A stretch of 64,000 bases of DNA, taken from assembly GCF_002075345.1 (NCBI RefSeq), contig NZ_NAEW01000002.1:124001-188000 (forward strand). The letters run 5' to 3'. Each line of letters begins with the position of its first letter. The stretch's first letter is position 1. A program made the position numbers and the translations under genes. The DNA comes from Citrobacter braakii. GTDB lineage: Bacteria; Pseudomonadota; Gammaproteobacteria; Enterobacterales; Enterobacteriaceae. Under the pieces are notes generated by a model. That model ran no database searches and was not told where the DNA came from. It saw only the letters and a program-made list of their open reading frames with translations. This document shows, piece by piece, positions 52,228-63,365 of this stretch.

Positions 52228-53744
52228 ACTGGCTCCCGGTGTTGCTGCATGATGGTATAAATTCTCTCAATATCGATGTGTTGCCGCATCGCATCCGCCA
52301 GCAGATCAAACTGCTGCGATTTATATTGCGCGTAATGGAAGGTGGAATCCAGCGGCGCTAACCCTTTACGTTCTCGCAGGCCATTAACCAGCGCACGGGT
52401 AAATTCATCGCTGTCGAACAGACCGTGAAGATAGGTGCCAAACGCCAGGCCATCGGCAGTGACCGCGCCATCAGCCACGTTGCCACCGTCTTTACGCAGC
52501 GTCATCACCGACCGGCATTCCTCGGTTAATGCCGTTTCGCCCATATGGATTTCATAACCGCGAACGGATAATCCCGCGGTACCCGCCAGCCAGTCCGGCA
52601 GCGAGGAGGACATTTGTCCCTCAACCAGGGTCGTGGTTTTATGCTGGGCAAAATGCGTTACGGTATTGAGCAAGCCCAGACCCGGCAACGTACCGAGTCC
52701 TGACTCAACTTCATCAATGATGGTTTCGCCGAGCATTTGATAGCCACCGCAAATCCCCACTACGGGTACGTTATTACGATGTAATTGCACCACGCCATGC
52801 GCCATCCCGCTTTCACGCAGCCACACCAGATCGCCCAGGGTGTTTTTGCTGCCGGGCAGAATCACCAGATCGGCCCCCGCCAACTCTTCAGGCTGGCGAA
52901 CATAGCGCACGCGCACATCCGGCTGTGCGGCAAGCGCATTGAAATCAGTAAAGTTAGAAATGTGTGGTATCTGAACAACGGCGATATCGATGTCGCGTTT
53001 GTCTGTGCGCAAATATTTGCCCTTTTGCAGCGCAACGCCATCTTCATCTTCCAGATCAACGTCCAGCCATGGCATGACGCCCAGGACCGGAACGCCGGTC
53101 AGCGCTTCAATTTGCTCAATCCCGGAATACAGCAACGCCACATCACCGCGAAACTTATTGATGATCACCCCTTTTACCCTGGCGCGTTCATGGTCGTGCA
53201 GTAGCGCCAGCGTGCCGTAAATGGAGGCAAACACCCCGCCGCGGTCGATATCCGCCACCAGAACGACAGGGCACTGCGCCATTTCAGCCATACCCATATT
53301 GACGATATCGCGATCGCGCAGGTTAATCTCAGCCGGGCTTCCCGCCCCTTCCAGTACCAGCACATCGAACTCCTGCGCCAGACTGTTATAAACAGACAGG
53401 ATTTGATCCCGTAGTTTCGGTTTGTACTCGTGGTAGCTCACCGCATCCATATCGGTTGCCACTTTGCCCATCAGCACAACCTGCGCTTTACGATCGCTGG
53501 TCGGCTTAAGCAGCACCGGATTCATACGCACATCTGGCGTAATACCGGCGGCCTCAGCCTGAAAAATTTGCGCGCGGCCCATCTCTTTGCCCTCTGGCGT
53601 AATGCCAGAGTTCAGCGCCATGTTCTGCGATTTGAACGGTGCGGTACGCAGTCCATCCTGATAAAAAATTCGACACAGACCGGCGACCAACACGCTTTTA
53701 CCTACATCAGATGCCGTTCCCTGCAACATTATTGCCTGCGTCAT
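52224..53744 (-). CDS. cbiP: CbiP (CobQ), cobyric acid synthase
   Basis: This 506-aa enzyme amidates side chains b, d, e and g of adenosylcobyrinic a,c-diamide using glutamine and ATP. The N-terminal dethiobiotin synthetase-like ATPase starts [20 protein letters not shown]; the C-terminal class I glutaminase has the Cys nucleophile in [13 protein letters not shown] and a late His in GTYLHGLFD. It overlaps cbiO by 4 bp (ATGA). Confidence 0.97.
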   Translation of the reverse strand: MTQAIMLQGTASDVGKSVLVAGLCRIFYQDGLRTAPFKSQNMALNSGITPEGKEMGRAQIFQAEAAGITPDVRMNPVLLKPTSDRKAQVVLMGKVATDMDAVSYHEYKPKLRDQILSVYNSLAQEFDVLVLEGAGSPAEINLRDRDIVNMGMAEMAQCPVVLVADIDRGGVFASIYGTLALLHDHERARVKGVIINKFRGDVALLYSGIEQIEALTGVPVLGVMPWLDVDLEDEDGVALQKGKYLRTDKRDIDIAVVQIPHISNFTDFNALAAQPDVRVRYVRQPEELAGADLVILPGSKNTLGDLVWLRESGMAHGVVQLHRNNVPVVGICGGYQMLGETIIDEVESGLGTLPGLGLLNTVTHFAQHKTTTLVEGQMSSSLPDWLAGTAGLSVRGYEIHMGETALTEECRSVMTLRKDGGNVADGAVTADGLAFGTYLHGLFDSDEFTRALVNGLRERKGLAPLDSTFHYAQYKSQQFDLLADAMRQHIDIERIYTIMQQHREPV

Positions 53745-54556
53745 GACGCCTCCTTCAGTGCGTTCTCTCGCATACAGCTAAAAAATTCAGCCTCTGTTTT
53801 ACACAGCGGGAAACCCAGCTCGGTATGCAGCTTCACCAGCCAGGGCTGAGTTAATCCCGCTTGTTCAATAAGATCCGTTCGGGCAAACACATCACCCGGC
53901 GAGCCGTGTGTTAGCACTTCCCCCCGGCGTAAAACGTACACTGCATCGCTGACTTCATAGATAAGATCGATATCATGGCTGGAGATAACCACGTGGTTTC
54001 CTTGCGCTACGATGCGTTTGATTATCTCAATCATCTGCGTGCGACCTGATGGGTCAAGGCCCGCAGTAGGTTCATCCAGTAGCAAATACTGCGCCTGCAA
54101 CACCAACGCCCCGGCAATTGCCACACGTTTTTTCTGCCCGTGACTTAAACACTGAATAGGCTGATGGCGAAAATGCTGTGCATCAACCAGCGTGAGCGCA
54201 TCATCCACCCGGCGGGAGATTTCAGCTTCATCCACCCCAAGGTTGCGCAGGCTGAAGGCAATATCGCTGTCGATATCGGTATAAAAAATTTGCTGGTCGG
54301 GATCCTGAAATACGGTTGCCACCTGCTGACGCAGCGCCAGCAGGCCGCGCTTGCTGTAATCCAGCGGTTTGCCTTGCCACATCACCGCGCCTTCCTGCGG
54401 GCGCAGTAAACCACTCAGGTTCATAAACAGCGTGGATTTCCCGCAGCCATTAGCACCTACCAGCCCGGTGACGGCATGCGTTGAAAAGTCCAGCGTTAGC
54501 CCTTTGAGGATCGGGTCATCCTGATAGCGAAACCAAAGCGCTGAAGTGGCAAGCAT
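53741..54556 (-). CDS. cbiO: CbiO, cobalt ECF transporter ATPase
   Basis: This 271-aa energy-coupling ATPase for CbiMNQ cobalt uptake has Walker [11 protein letters not shown]-loop [10 protein letters not shown], signature [16 protein letters not shown], Walker [12 protein letters not shown] and His in ISSHDIDL. It lies 8 bp after cbiQ. As the only ATPase in the group it should act as a homodimer. Confidence 0.97.
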   Translation of the reverse strand: MLATSALWFRYQDDPILKGLTLDFSTHAVTGLVGANGCGKSTLFMNLSGLLRPQEGAVMWQGKPLDYSKRGLLALRQQVATVFQDPDQQIFYTDIDSDIAFSLRNLGVDEAEISRRVDDALTLVDAQHFRHQPIQCLSHGQKKRVAIAGALVLQAQYLLLDEPTAGLDPSGRTQMIEIIKRIVAQGNHVVISSHDIDLIYEVSDAVYVLRRGEVLTHGSPGDVFARTDLIEQAGLTQPWLVKLHTELGFPLCKTEAEFFSCMRENALKEAS

Positions 54557-54564
54557 ACTTTTCC

Positions 54565-55242
54565 TTACAGGTGAAAATCACCCTGATACAGTTTGATATC
54601 CAGTGTGGTGGTCATTTGCTGGTAGCGGATCAACACGCGGGTAAACAGCAATCCCACCAGCATCGCCAGCGAGCGATAGCCCAACGGCAAGCTACGATAA
54701 CCAAAACGTAGCGTTTGTGCGCGATGAATAGCCAGCGCCTCGTCTAACAGGATAAAAATAAAGCGCCAGGTTAGCAGGATCTGCTCAGTGAGCAGGCGAG
54801 GAACGTGCGCGCGTTTGAGTAAGATAATCAATTGCGGAAACGGCAGATTCAGTACCAGCCAGAACGTCGCCGCCAGCGCAGCCAGGCTGCGCCAGAAGGT
54901 TTCATTGGCGGTGACAAGCCCTGGCGCGCTAACGCCTAACCAATAGCTTCCAACGGGGATGCTGGCCAGCAGCGTCTGCGGATCGCGGCTAAAACTAAAC
55001 AGAATGGTCACGACGCCGACCGTCAGAAAACCAAACGGTAATGCCATCCAGCGACACCAGCGCCAGAAGGAAATGCGCAGCAGCCAGCAGCTCAGCGCGG
55101 CAATCAGTAACAGCTCAATACTCTGCCCCAACGGGGGCAGAGTAAACGCCAGAATCATCATCATCAGCCAGAGCAGAAATTTCCGCACGGGTGAGACATG
55201 AAACCAGCGGCTTTGATAGCTAAGCCTGTCAAGCCCGGTCAT
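54565..55242 (-). CDS. cbiQ: CbiQ, cobalt ECF transporter transmembrane subunit
   Basis: This 225-aa T-component of the cobalt ECF transporter has several N-terminal helices and a C-terminal cytoplasmic part with the Ala-Arg-Gly-type coupling helix region (TLRFGYRSLPLGYRSLAML). I chose ATG 55242 (MTGLDRLSYQSRW), one codon after a GTG, to match Salmonella. The 5' end overlaps cbiN by 14 bp. Confidence 0.95.
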   Translation of the reverse strand: MTGLDRLSYQSRWFHVSPVRKFLLWLMMMILAFTLPPLGQSIELLLIAALSCWLLRISFWRWCRWMALPFGFLTVGVVTILFSFSRDPQTLLASIPVGSYWLGVSAPGLVTANETFWRSLAALAATFWLVLNLPFPQLIILLKRAHVPRLLTEQILLTWRFIFILLDEALAIHRAQTLRFGYRSLPLGYRSLAMLVGLLFTRVLIRYQQMTTTLDIKLYQGDFHL

Positions 55243-55510
55243 CACGACGTTGCCTGCCCTTGGTGTAACCCAGAATGTAGAAAATCACGGCTGCGCCCAG
55301 CGATCCCTGGAGCGTAAACAGCAGGCTTTCAATCTCACCGCTTGCCGGTTCATACAAGGGCTGGAACCACGGCTCATAATGTGGGGCAATTGCCTGAATC
55401 TGACTCTCCGCCTCACCGTCTGAGCCGCCGTATTCTCCACCATGGTTGATAAAGAACGGCAGGATCACCAGCGCCACTACCATCCCTAACAAAATCAGCG
55501 TCTTTTTCAT
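55229..55510 (-). CDS. cbiN: CbiN, cobalt transporter accessory subunit
   Basis: This 93-aa protein has two transmembrane helices (residues about 4-22 and 68-84) flanking a periplasmic loop, as in CbiN. With CbiM it forms the cobalt-specific core. It starts 2 bp after the cbiM stop. The loop has GEYGGSDGEAESQIQAIAP, the conserved acidic region. Confidence 0.96.
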   Translation of the reverse strand: MKKTLILLGMVVALVILPFFINHGGEYGGSDGEAESQIQAIAPHYEPWFQPLYEPASGEIESLLFTLQGSLGAAVIFYILGYTKGRQRRDDRA

Positions 55511-55512
55511 CG

Positions 55513-56250
55513 TTAATGTCCTTGAGCGGTAATCAACTGCCGTTTGGTTAACTGGTCATAAATCATTACGGTGAGCAGACCTTCCGCTATCGCAATTGGG
55601 ATCTGCGTCAGGCAGAAAATCCCCATGAACTTGATGATTGAACCCGTAGCACCGGCGGATGGGTCCGGGAACGCCACGCCCAGTTGCACCGAGGTCACGA
55701 AATAGGTGACGAGATCCGCCAGCATCGCGCACAGGAAGACGCAAACATCACGACGCAACCCCGCACGGCAGGCCATTTTCCACACCATGTAACCCACCAC
55801 CGGGCCAATCACCGCCATCGACATGCCGTTAGCGCCAAGCGTTGTCAAACCACCGTGCGCCAATAACAGCGCCTGGAACAGCAGGACGATTGCCCCGAGG
55901 ATTGCCACCACGCCCGGTCCAAACAGGATAACCGCCAGGCCTACCCCGGTAGGGTGCGAGCAACTTCCGGTAACAGAAGGAATTTTCAGCGCCGACAGCA
56001 CAAAAATAAACGCGCCGCACAGAGCCAGTAACACTTTTTGGTGACTATCTTCCTGCACGATTTGGCGCAGCCGCACCAGCCCGTACCACAGGCACGGTAA
56101 AAACAGCAGCCACCAGGCCAGCGCCCAAATCGGTGGCAAGAAACCTTCCATTATGTGCATGGCGAACGCTTGTTCAGGAACAACCATCAGTAATAGCGCC
56201 GCAGCCAACCCGCTGAAAGACAGCTGTTTTAGCTGTTGTTCAAGCTTCAT
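55513..56250 (-). CDS. cbiM: CbiM, cobalt-specific ECF substrate-binding subunit
   Basis: This 245-aa protein has an N-terminal signal-like segment that exposes the mature N-terminus MHIMEGFLPPIWALAWW; the Met-His N-terminus binds Co2+ in this family. SCSHPTGVGLAVILFGP is the second conserved metal loop. ATG 56250 overlaps the cbiL stop (ATGA) and gives the Salmonella length. Confidence 0.97.
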   Translation of the reverse strand: MKLEQQLKQLSFSGLAAALLLMVVPEQAFAMHIMEGFLPPIWALAWWLLFLPCLWYGLVRLRQIVQEDSHQKVLLALCGAFIFVLSALKIPSVTGSCSHPTGVGLAVILFGPGVVAILGAIVLLFQALLLAHGGLTTLGANGMSMAVIGPVVGYMVWKMACRAGLRRDVCVFLCAMLADLVTYFVTSVQLGVAFPDPSAGATGSIIKFMGIFCLTQIPIAIAEGLLTVMIYDQLTKRQLITAQGH

Positions 56251-56960
56251 TGTGCATACTCCCACTGTTTATTGACCAGAATGGTCGAGAAATAAGGCAG
56301 CGGCTGATCGTCGCTCACCTCATCGAGATGACGCCAGCACTGTTCACCCGGCAGCGTGGCTTCAGACATCATCAATGCACAGCCCAACAAACCCTCTTGT
56401 TGCAGCAACGCTTTGATGCGCGCAAAACGACCGTATACCTTCATCAGCACCAGACTGTCATGCTGCTTTAACGCCTGCTGGATTTCCGCTTCCGGCGCGG
56501 TACAGGAGACCACGGCCAGTGACTGTTGCTCCATGGCGAGCGGCGTTTTTGACCGCGCGGCAATCGCAGCGAAAGAGGTCACGCCCGGGACGATTTCTAA
56601 CCAGTCAGGACAGCCAATACGCTGGAGTAAAAAAACCCAGGTGCTGAACAGCATGGCGTCGCCAAGTGTAATAAAGCCCACCTGCTTACCCGCTTCGACT
56701 TCCTGAACCAGCGCGGCCGCAACGTCATCCCATACTGCCTCTTTTTCGGCGCTGTCAGCACTCATAGGAAAATGGCAGCAGCAAACTTCGGTCTGCTCGC
56801 CGATATATTCACGTACGATCGACAGCGCCAGACTGTCGCCACCTTTACGCCCAGCGGGCGCATAGAGAATATCCAGCGTACCCAGCGTGCGTGCGGCCCG
56901 CACGGTGATAAGATCGGAAGCGCCTGGCCCGGTGCTTAATGCATACAGTTTTCCGCTCAT
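56247..56960 (-). CDS. cbiL: CbiL, cobalt-factor II C20-methyltransferase
   Basis: This 237-aa SAM-dependent methyltransferase adds the C20 methyl to cobalt-precorrin-2. The corrin-type methylase fold shows MSGKLYALSTGPGASDLITV, GDAMLFSTWVFLLQR and EIVPGVTSFAAIAARSKTPL. It overlaps cbiK by 4 bp and cbiM by 4 bp. Confidence 0.97.
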   Translation of the reverse strand: MSGKLYALSTGPGASDLITVRAARTLGTLDILYAPAGRKGGDSLALSIVREYIGEQTEVCCCHFPMSADSAEKEAVWDDVAAALVQEVEAGKQVGFITLGDAMLFSTWVFLLQRIGCPDWLEIVPGVTSFAAIAARSKTPLAMEQQSLAVVSCTAPEAEIQQALKQHDSLVLMKVYGRFARIKALLQQEGLLGCALMMSEATLPGEQCWRHLDEVSDDQPLPYFSTILVNKQWEYAQ

Positions 56961-57751
56961 GCTGCTTCCTCCAGCGCCACATTAAGCGCCTGTTGTAAAT
57001 GCGCCACGAACATAGCGCGAACCGCCGGATTCTCACCCAGACCACTGAGCCACGGCGTAGCCGGTATCCCGGCCGCATTGAACAATGTTTTCCACGAATC
57101 CTCTTCGTCAGAGGCCATATCATTGATGGCATGATCGCCAGCAACTAACATCAGCGGCATCAGATGCACCGCCGTCACCCCTTCCTGAGACAAACTTTCA
57201 ATCAGCACATCGACTTCCGGGTAACTTTCCACCGCTCCAACCCGCGCCGGGTAGCGCTGTGCCGTCATCATATGGTCGAGGCAGGCATAGGCGGCAAAGG
57301 CATGATGGCTGGCACCGTGTCCCATAAACACCACTTTTTCATTTTCGCCAAGCACCGGCATTTGCTGTTGCAGCGCCAGCATCAGCTGGGCGTAATCGTC
57401 ATGGCTGCTCAGCAGCGGAACACCCAGCGTCAGGCGAGAAAAAAGCGGGCGCATGCTTTGCACTTCGCGGACTATTTTTTCGTATTCATCACCGTTGATA
57501 ATGTGCAACGACTGAATAGCCACGTCCTGATACCCCTGATCCGCCAGCTTTTGCAGTGCCTGCAGCGGCGTGTCGATCTCAATGCCGTCGCGCTGCTTGA
57601 GCTTGCGGATAATCATCCCGGAGGTAAACGCCCGAAACAGGTCGCGGTCAGGGCAACTGGCTGCGAGATCGCTCTCGCAAGCCACAATATTTTTCTCACA
57701 GGTGTCGTGATAGCTGGTGCCAAAGCTGACCACCAGAAGCGCCTTTTTCAT
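56957..57751 (-). CDS. cbiK: CbiK, sirohydrochlorin cobaltochelatase
   Basis: At 264 aa, as in Salmonella. It inserts Co2+ into sirohydrochlorin, the early cobalt step of the anaerobic route. Active-site His residues lie in FMGHGASHHAFAAY and LMLVAGDHAINDMA. The presence of CbiK and absence of CobNST show the cobalt-early pathway. It follows cbiJ by about 10 bp. Confidence 0.97.
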   Translation of the reverse strand: MKKALLVVSFGTSYHDTCEKNIVACESDLAASCPDRDLFRAFTSGMIIRKLKQRDGIEIDTPLQALQKLADQGYQDVAIQSLHIINGDEYEKIVREVQSMRPLFSRLTLGVPLLSSHDDYAQLMLALQQQMPVLGENEKVVFMGHGASHHAFAAYACLDHMMTAQRYPARVGAVESYPEVDVLIESLSQEGVTAVHLMPLMLVAGDHAINDMASDEEDSWKTLFNAAGIPATPWLSGLGENPAVRAMFVAHLQQALNVALEEAA

Positions 57752-57761
57752 CTCTAACTCC

Positions 57762-58547
57762 TTAAGCAGCGGCCAGCCAGCGCGTTAAACGCGCCCCAAA
57801 GGCGGCCTGACTTTCCAGTAACTCTTCTCCCGTCACCAACGGTGCCGGACGTGTAATCACGATGCAGGGGATACCAGCATCCAGACAGGGTTGAACTTTT
57901 TCCTGATAACCACCTTCCGCACCGGATGCCTTAGTGATCACCACATCAGCCTGACACTGGCGATAAAACGCAGCGTTGAACTCGGCGCTAAACGGCCCGC
58001 ACAATGCAAAAATCTCACCGACGCCAAATCCCAGGTCCGCGCATTGCTGAATAACCTCGGGTACAGGCAGGACGCGCGCCAGTAGCGTTTTTTCAGGCAA
58101 CCCTTCGCGCCAGATAGCCAGATCTTTACTGCCGGTCGTCAGCAGCACGCGGTCACCGAAACGGCGCGCAACCTCGCAGGCTTGCTGAATACTCTGTACG
58201 GTATAAAGTTGCGGGTGGGTTAAACCGCTCAACTGCTCAGGACGTTGATAGCGGCTCAGCAGTACCCCCGCCGCTTCGCAGGCGTTCATGATGTTGCGGC
58301 TCACCACCTCGGCATACGGATGCGAGGCGTCTATCACCCAGCGCGTCTGATTTTCCTGTAGCCAGGCAATCATTTGTTCGCGCTCCAGACGCCCGCAGCG
58401 CACCTGACCTTTGATATCTCCCGCCAGTTGCTTCCCCGTTGGGGTCGCAACTGACAGGGTGTAGGCCACATTGGCTGCGTCCAGTTGCTGGCACAGCATG
58501 CGCGCATCGCTGGTACCGCCCATGACCAACACATCACCGTAATTCAC
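57762..58547 (-). CDS. cbiJ: CbiJ, cobalt-precorrin-6A reductase
   Basis: This 261-aa NAD(P)H-dependent reductase of the CobK/CbiJ family starts VLVMGGTSDARMLCQQLDAA. WVIDASHPYAEVVSRNIMNA and LLTTGSKDLA are family blocks. It reduces the macrocycle before the late methylations. It overlaps cbiH by 4 bp. Confidence 0.96.
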   Translation of the reverse strand: MNYGDVLVMGGTSDARMLCQQLDAANVAYTLSVATPTGKQLAGDIKGQVRCGRLEREQMIAWLQENQTRWVIDASHPYAEVVSRNIMNACEAAGVLLSRYQRPEQLSGLTHPQLYTVQSIQQACEVARRFGDRVLLTTGSKDLAIWREGLPEKTLLARVLPVPEVIQQCADLGFGVGEIFALCGPFSAEFNAAFYRQCQADVVITKASGAEGGYQEKVQPCLDAGIPCIVITRPAPLVTGEELLESQAAFGARLTRWLAAA

Positions 58548-59269
58548 AGCACATAACCTCGTGGCGTGATCATCAGGCCGTCCTGAACATAGGTTGTTTT
58601 GTTGCCAACGATCACAAGGCTGGTCATATCAACCGGTTCAAAGTCCATTTCACCCAGGGTGGTCAACCATTTTTCCTGTTTTTTACGTCCGGCTGACTTC
58701 ACAATACCCACCGGCGTTTGCGCGCTCTTGCTGGCAGAAAGCAGCTCAAATGCGCGCGCCAGATGACCTTCGCGACCCCGACTGCGCGGGTTGTAGAAAC
58801 AGATTACAAAGTCTGCTTCGCCGGCAGCCACTATGCGTTTTTCGATAACTGGCCACGGTGTTAACAGATCGCTTAAGCTGATGTGGCAGAAGTCGTGCAT
58901 CAACGGCGCGCCCAGCAAAGAGGCGGCGGCAATGCTTGCCGTCATTCCTGGGATCAGCCTGACCTCAACGTCCAGCTTTTGCTTGCTGACAAGCTCAAGC
59001 ACCAGCCCGGCCATACCGTAAATCCCTGCATCACCGCTGCTGATCAGCGCCACGTTGTGGCCCGCCTGCGCCAGTTCGATCGCCGCCTGGCAGCGTTCAA
59101 TCTCTTTGCACATCCCGGTTTTGATCACCTGCTTGTCGCCAGTGAACGCTTTTACCAGGTGGGTGTAGGTTTTATAGCCAACGATGATTTCCGCTGCCTG
59201 CAATGCTTCAACGGCTTCCATGGTCATCATTGCCTGCGAGCCAGGGCCAATTCCAATTACGCTTAACAT
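58544..59269 (-). CDS. cbiH: CbiH, cobalt-factor III C17-methyltransferase
   Basis: This 241-aa methylase adds the C17 methyl and drives ring contraction. [37 protein letters not shown] and VICFYNPRSRGREGHLARAF are typical of CbiH/CobJ. The ring-contraction Cys/Asp region appears intact by eye. It abuts cbiG with a one-base overlap. Confidence 0.96.
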   Translation of the reverse strand: MLSVIGIGPGSQAMMTMEAVEALQAAEIIVGYKTYTHLVKAFTGDKQVIKTGMCKEIERCQAAIELAQAGHNVALISSGDAGIYGMAGLVLELVSKQKLDVEVRLIPGMTASIAAASLLGAPLMHDFCHISLSDLLTPWPVIEKRIVAAGEADFVICFYNPRSRGREGHLARAFELLSASKSAQTPVGIVKSAGRKKQEKWLTTLGEMDFEPVDMTSLVIVGNKTTYVQDGLMITPRGYVL

Positions 59270-60324
59270 CAGTGTGAAACTCCCAAAGTGATAGTGACGC
59301 CCTGTTCTCGCAGGGTCTCGCCTAACAGTTTTCCGTGGCTCAGCAGCCAGGCTGCAGGACCGGAAACGCTTCCTGTACCCACCGTTTTGCGAACAAACGA
59401 TGAGGCCGGAAAACGGTGTTCATGCTCACGCAGCGCGTCAGCAGTAAAGGTTTCGAAAGGAACGCGACAGCACGAAGCCAGTTGGATAAGTCCCTGTTCA
59501 TCTTTTTTCAGCGTGATACTGCCAATCGCTTTAAGCGCCAGCGGATCGAGCTGCTGGGCTTCGAGTTGCCTGGCAAGCAGCGCGGCCAGCAACGGGAACG
59601 GCGTGTCACGACGACAACCAATTCCGGCCACAACACGCTGCGGCACCAGCTTCCAGTGCGGAACAGGCAGATCGGGTAAGTTGGTGCGTAAGGTGATACA
59701 CACCAGCGCATCCAGTTCAGGAAGCTGATTGAGATCGGTTACCGTGATAAATCCGCGCCGGTCGCAATGACTGACATCCTGCGTCAGTTCATCATCCCAC
59801 CACAGCCCCACCCGCTTATTACTGACCAGCATCTGATTAACGATCTTCACCGCCGAACGGAAATCACTCATCCGGGCATTCAGTTGAAATGCCAGCGTAT
59901 CCAGTGCCGCCATATCGTTGACATCCGTCGCAGTGGTGATCACCGGATCGGCGCCCAACATGCCCGCCAGATACCGCGCCAGCGCATTGGCACCGCCCGC
60001 GTGACCGGAGAGCAGGCTGATGACATGCTGGGCGCGTTCATCAATGACCACCACCGCCGGATCGCAAAATTTGTCGTTAACCAGCGGGGCCAGCACGCGC
60101 ACCGCAATGCCGGTCGCACCGATAAAAATCAGCGCCGAGTAATTCGCAAACGCTTCGCGGGCGGTATTCGCAAAGCCGTTTTCGAAAGGAATGAATCCCT
60201 CCTCCAGCAGCTTTTCACTGGTAAAACAGGTAACCGGCAGCATAGCCGCCAGACGTTTTGCCAGCGTAACGCCTCCCGGGGTCAGGCAAAAAAGCGCAAT
60301 TGACTCAGGCTTTACGGTATTCAT
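59269..60324 (-). CDS. cbiG: CbiG, cobalt-precorrin-5A hydrolase
   Basis: This 351-aa enzyme opens the delta-lactone of cobalt-precorrin-5A and releases acetaldehyde. The N-terminal domain has [20 protein letters not shown], the middle [16 protein letters not shown], and the C-terminal CobE-like domain [21 protein letters not shown] 60324 ([12 protein letters not shown]) gives the Salmonella length; the frame is open further upstream. It overlaps cbiF by 20 bp. Confidence 0.96.
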   Translation of the reverse strand: MNTVKPESIALFCLTPGGVTLAKRLAAMLPVTCFTSEKLLEEGFIPFENGFANTAREAFANYSALIFIGATGIAVRVLAPLVNDKFCDPAVVVIDERAQHVISLLSGHAGGANALARYLAGMLGADPVITTATDVNDMAALDTLAFQLNARMSDFRSAVKIVNQMLVSNKRVGLWWDDELTQDVSHCDRRGFITVTDLNQLPELDALVCITLRTNLPDLPVPHWKLVPQRVVAGIGCRRDTPFPLLAALLARQLEAQQLDPLALKAIGSITLKKDEQGLIQLASCCRVPFETFTADALREHEHRFPASSFVRKTVGTGSVSGPAAWLLSHGKLLGETLREQGVTITLGVSH

Positions 60325-61078
60325 GGCTAAAGTCCGCCGCATAGAGTTTGGAGTAGTGATACTCCGAGCCCAGGAAATTACCGACCAGAATAAGAGCCGT
60401 TTTACGGATGCCCGCATCACGAACCTTGTCGCCAATATCCGCCAGGGTACCGCGCACAGTCTGGCTTTCCGGCCAGGTTGCCTTGTAGATCACCGCCACG
60501 GGCGTGGTCGCCGGATAACCGCCTTCAATCAAACGCTCGGCCACACGATGAATACGCTGAACGGACAGATAAATCGCCATAGATGTCTGGTGACTGGCAA
60601 ATGACTCCAGCTGTTCGCGCTCCGGCACCGGCGTGCGTCCTTCCAGGCGGGTAATGATCAGGCTCTGTGAGACCTCAGGTACGGTATACTCAACGCCCAA
60701 CTCCGCCGCCGCACCAAGGAATGCGCTGACGCCGGGCACCACCTGCCAGTCAATCCCGCGTTTGGTCAGTTCCTCGCCCTGCTCGCGCACGGAACCGTAT
60801 AGCGAAACATCGCCGGTTTGCAGACGCACCACGGTCTTACCCGCTTTCACTCCGGCTTCCATCAGATCAAGGATCTGCTCAAGATGCAGTTCAGCGCTGT
60901 CGTGGCATTCAGCGCCAGCAGGACAATATTCCAGCAGTTCGGTGTTAATCAGCGATCCGGCGTAGATAACAACCTGCGCCTGCTGTAGCAGCCGGTAACC
61001 TTTGAGGGTAATCAGCTCGCGATCGCCAGGACCTGCGCCAACAAACCACACGCTACGGGGATCAAAAATCTCAGACAT
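60305..61078 (-). CDS. cbiF: CbiF, cobalt-precorrin-4 C11-methyltransferase
   Basis: This 257-aa enzyme methylates C11 of cobalt-precorrin-4. [35 protein letters not shown] and [20 protein letters not shown] are hallmark CbiF/CobM motifs. ATG 61078 was chosen by family start ([11 protein letters not shown]); the frame continues upstream inside cbiT. Both ends overlap neighbours. Confidence 0.97.
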   Translation of the reverse strand: MSEIFDPRSVWFVGAGPGDRELITLKGYRLLQQAQVVIYAGSLINTELLEYCPAGAECHDSAELHLEQILDLMEAGVKAGKTVVRLQTGDVSLYGSVREQGEELTKRGIDWQVVPGVSAFLGAAAELGVEYTVPEVSQSLIITRLEGRTPVPEREQLESFASHQTSMAIYLSVQRIHRVAERLIEGGYPATTPVAVIYKATWPESQTVRGTLADIGDKVRDAGIRKTALILVGNFLGSEYHYSKLYAADFSHEYRKA

Positions 61079-61640
61079 GGTTTCCTTCCTTCTGACAGGC
61101 GATAACAAATACGGGGTTATTCGGTTTGAAATAGTGACCACTGCCAAGCGTGGTAAGCGAGGAAACCTGTAGCTGCAGGCAATCCACTCCCGGTACGCCA
61201 AGATGGTCCAGATGTGCCAGCGCGGTGTTGAGGTTTTCCTGGAGGATGAATGTCATCACCAGCCGCCCTGCGGGATGCAATTGACGCATTGACCAGTCAA
61301 TCAGTTCAGTCAAATGGCCACCGCTGCCGCCCATGAAAATGGCATCGGCTTTTTCAGCGATGGTCATCGGCGCAACACCGGGAAAAATGTCGATGTTTGC
61401 ACAGGCAAAATGCTGGCGGTTTTCATCCAATAACCTGAGCGCCGCCGGGTTACGCTCGATTGCCGTCACGCGCAATCCAGGGTATTGCAGCGCGGCTTCT
61501 ATCGACACGCTGCCGGTTCCTGCGCCAATATCAATCAGGTGACTGGCGCGGTGTAATTCAAGTTTTGAGAGGGCAAGTGCACGTACCGCTTCTTTGGTCA
61601 TCGGCACTTTCTCTCCACGTAAAAACAGCTCATCTTTCAT
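61071..61640 (-). CDS. cbiT: CbiT, cobalt-precorrin-6B C15-methyltransferase (decarboxylating)
   Basis: This 189-aa class I SAM methyltransferase methylates C15 and decarboxylates the C12 acetate side chain. The SAM motif is [20 protein letters not shown], followed by [12 protein letters not shown] and [12 protein letters not shown] 61640 (MKDELFLRG) is preferred to the TTG just before it. It is separate from CbiE here; in aerobic organisms the two are fused as CobL. Confidence 0.96.
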   Translation of the reverse strand: MKDELFLRGEKVPMTKEAVRALALSKLELHRASHLIDIGAGTGSVSIEAALQYPGLRVTAIERNPAALRLLDENRQHFACANIDIFPGVAPMTIAEKADAIFMGGSGGHLTELIDWSMRQLHPAGRLVMTFILQENLNTALAHLDHLGVPGVDCLQLQVSSLTTLGSGHYFKPNNPVFVIACQKEGNHV

Positions 61641-62235
61641 CAAGGATCACCACTGCATTCATGTCATAGTCGGCGTTAACTTCGCTCACAGGCAGGAAAT
61701 GGATCCGTTCGTTTTCCATTGCCAGGTTTTCGCCAATCACCATCCAGCGATGTCCCTTGCCTCGTGCAATGAGCTGCTGCGCAATTTCACGCGGGCCGCA
61801 CTGCGCATCTGTCACCATAGCCACCTTGTTATGTCGCGCCAGTTCATCGAAACAGACGCTGCGACCATGGCTACTGGTCAGCCACATATCGTTCATATCA
61901 ATACCGGACTGCGCACACAGGTACTGCACCGCGCTAATACCGGGAATAATGCGCACATTTTCAATACCGAAATGCGCCACCATGCGCGTCCCGATGCCGT
62001 AAAACAGCGGATCGCCAGATGCCAGCACCACAACGCGTTGCTCCTGGTGCGCGCAAATCCAGTTCAAGAGTTCGAGAATATTGGCGCCGAGAACAAACTG
62101 TTCACCGGTAAAATCCGGGAATTGCTGCAAATGTCGCTTTCCACCGACCAGAACATCAGCCGTTGCGACCGCTTCACGCGCCGCAGGCGTCATCAAATGC
62201 AAACCGGCTGGTCCCATCCCTACAACGGTTAACAT
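61630..62235 (-). CDS. cbiE: CbiE, cobalt-precorrin-7 C5-methyltransferase
   Basis: At 201 aa, it has the Salmonella length. It methylates C5. [40 protein letters not shown] and [16 protein letters not shown] mark the corrin methylase family. It overlaps cbiT by 11 bp and cbiD by 7 bp. Confidence 0.97.
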   Translation of the reverse strand: MLTVVGMGPAGLHLMTPAAREAVATADVLVGGKRHLQQFPDFTGEQFVLGANILELLNWICAHQEQRVVVLASGDPLFYGIGTRMVAHFGIENVRIIPGISAVQYLCAQSGIDMNDMWLTSSHGRSVCFDELARHNKVAMVTDAQCGPREIAQQLIARGKGHRWMVIGENLAMENERIHFLPVSEVNADYDMNAVVILDER

Positions 62236-63365
62236 TGCATCTCCTCAGCAATCTCTGCGACCGGGCGATTACTCCCAAGCACCTGATTATCAAAAGAGAA
62301 CATGATGGCGTCACAGGTCGGGGGATTTTTGGTAAAGCGCAACGTTTGCAGGACGCGCATACAGATGCGCTTAGCCAGATGGTTGTAAATGTGCTGAAAA
62401 CCGTATGCTTCTATGTGTTCCATCGCCGCCTCGGTGGTATCGCAGTCGCTGACCAGCGTGAGCAGTTCCAGCGGCGCCCCCAGTAACGCGAGGTGGGCCA
62501 CCAGCGTTTCCATGCGAGCATCGGCAATATGGCTGTGGGTATGAAAGATCCCCGCCGCAATTTTGACAAGCTTACCAGGGTGTCCCACCAGCACAATTTG
62601 TCGGAACCCCAGACGTACGGCTTCTTCAATCATGTAGCCGACAAAATTGCTCATGGTGACCACAACCTGGGTGTCGATCCCCATCTGCTCACGCACAAAA
62701 CGTTCGCCGTGGTTTCCTGGCACCAGTACGACACGCTCCAGCCCCGCCGCTCGCTTAATTTCCAGCTCCAGCGACAGTGAACGTTTCCAGCTTTCTTCTG
62801 ACATCGGCGTGACGATCCCAGTCGTACCAATGATCGAAATGCCGCCCAGAATGCCAAGGCGGGAGTTGTAGGTTTTTTGTGCCCGCTCTTCGCCTTCCGG
62901 CGCGAAAATTTCAATTTGCGCCCCACGATTCGGACCAATCGCCTCACGAACCGCAGACTCAATGGTCTGGCGAGGTGTGCGATTAATCGCCGAACTGCCC
63001 ACCGGCAGGCCGATCCCTTTGCGGGTTACCGTGCCAACGCCTTCCCCGCCCTGAAGGGTTATCTCTTTGCTATCGTTTAACGTCACGCGGGCAAAAATCA
63101 GCATGCCGTGAGTGGCATCCACATCATCGCCACCGTCTTTGCGGATGGCGGCTATCGCCTGCTGTCCTTCGATATGCGGTGACTCTACGTTCAGACACAG
63201 CGTCACACCTGATGGCGTCACGATAGAAACCTGATGGATCAGGTGCTGGCGCAATACCATCAGCGCCGCCACTTTTGCCGCCGCCGTCGCGCACGATCCC
63301 GTGGTATATCCTTTACGCAGCGCTTTACCGTTGTGCCACACAGGCGTATCGAAGGACTCGCTCAT
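62229..63365 (-). CDS. cbiD: CbiD, cobalt-precorrin-5B C1-methyltransferase
   Basis: This 378-aa enzyme has a fold unrelated to the other corrin methylases. It methylates C1 in the anaerobic pathway. [38 protein letters not shown] and [20 protein letters not shown] are conserved CbiD blocks. It starts inside the cbiC stop (ATGA). Confidence 0.97.
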   Translation of the reverse strand: MSESFDTPVWHNGKALRKGYTTGSCATAAAKVAALMVLRQHLIHQVSIVTPSGVTLCLNVESPHIEGQQAIAAIRKDGGDDVDATHGMLIFARVTLNDSKEITLQGGEGVGTVTRKGIGLPVGSSAINRTPRQTIESAVREAIGPNRGAQIEIFAPEGEERAQKTYNSRLGILGGISIIGTTGIVTPMSEESWKRSLSLELEIKRAAGLERVVLVPGNHGERFVREQMGIDTQVVVTMSNFVGYMIEEAVRLGFRQIVLVGHPGKLVKIAAGIFHTHSHIADARMETLVAHLALLGAPLELLTLVSDCDTTEAAMEHIEAYGFQHIYNHLAKRICMRVLQTLRFTKNPPTCDAIMFSFDNQVLGSNRPVAEIAEEMQC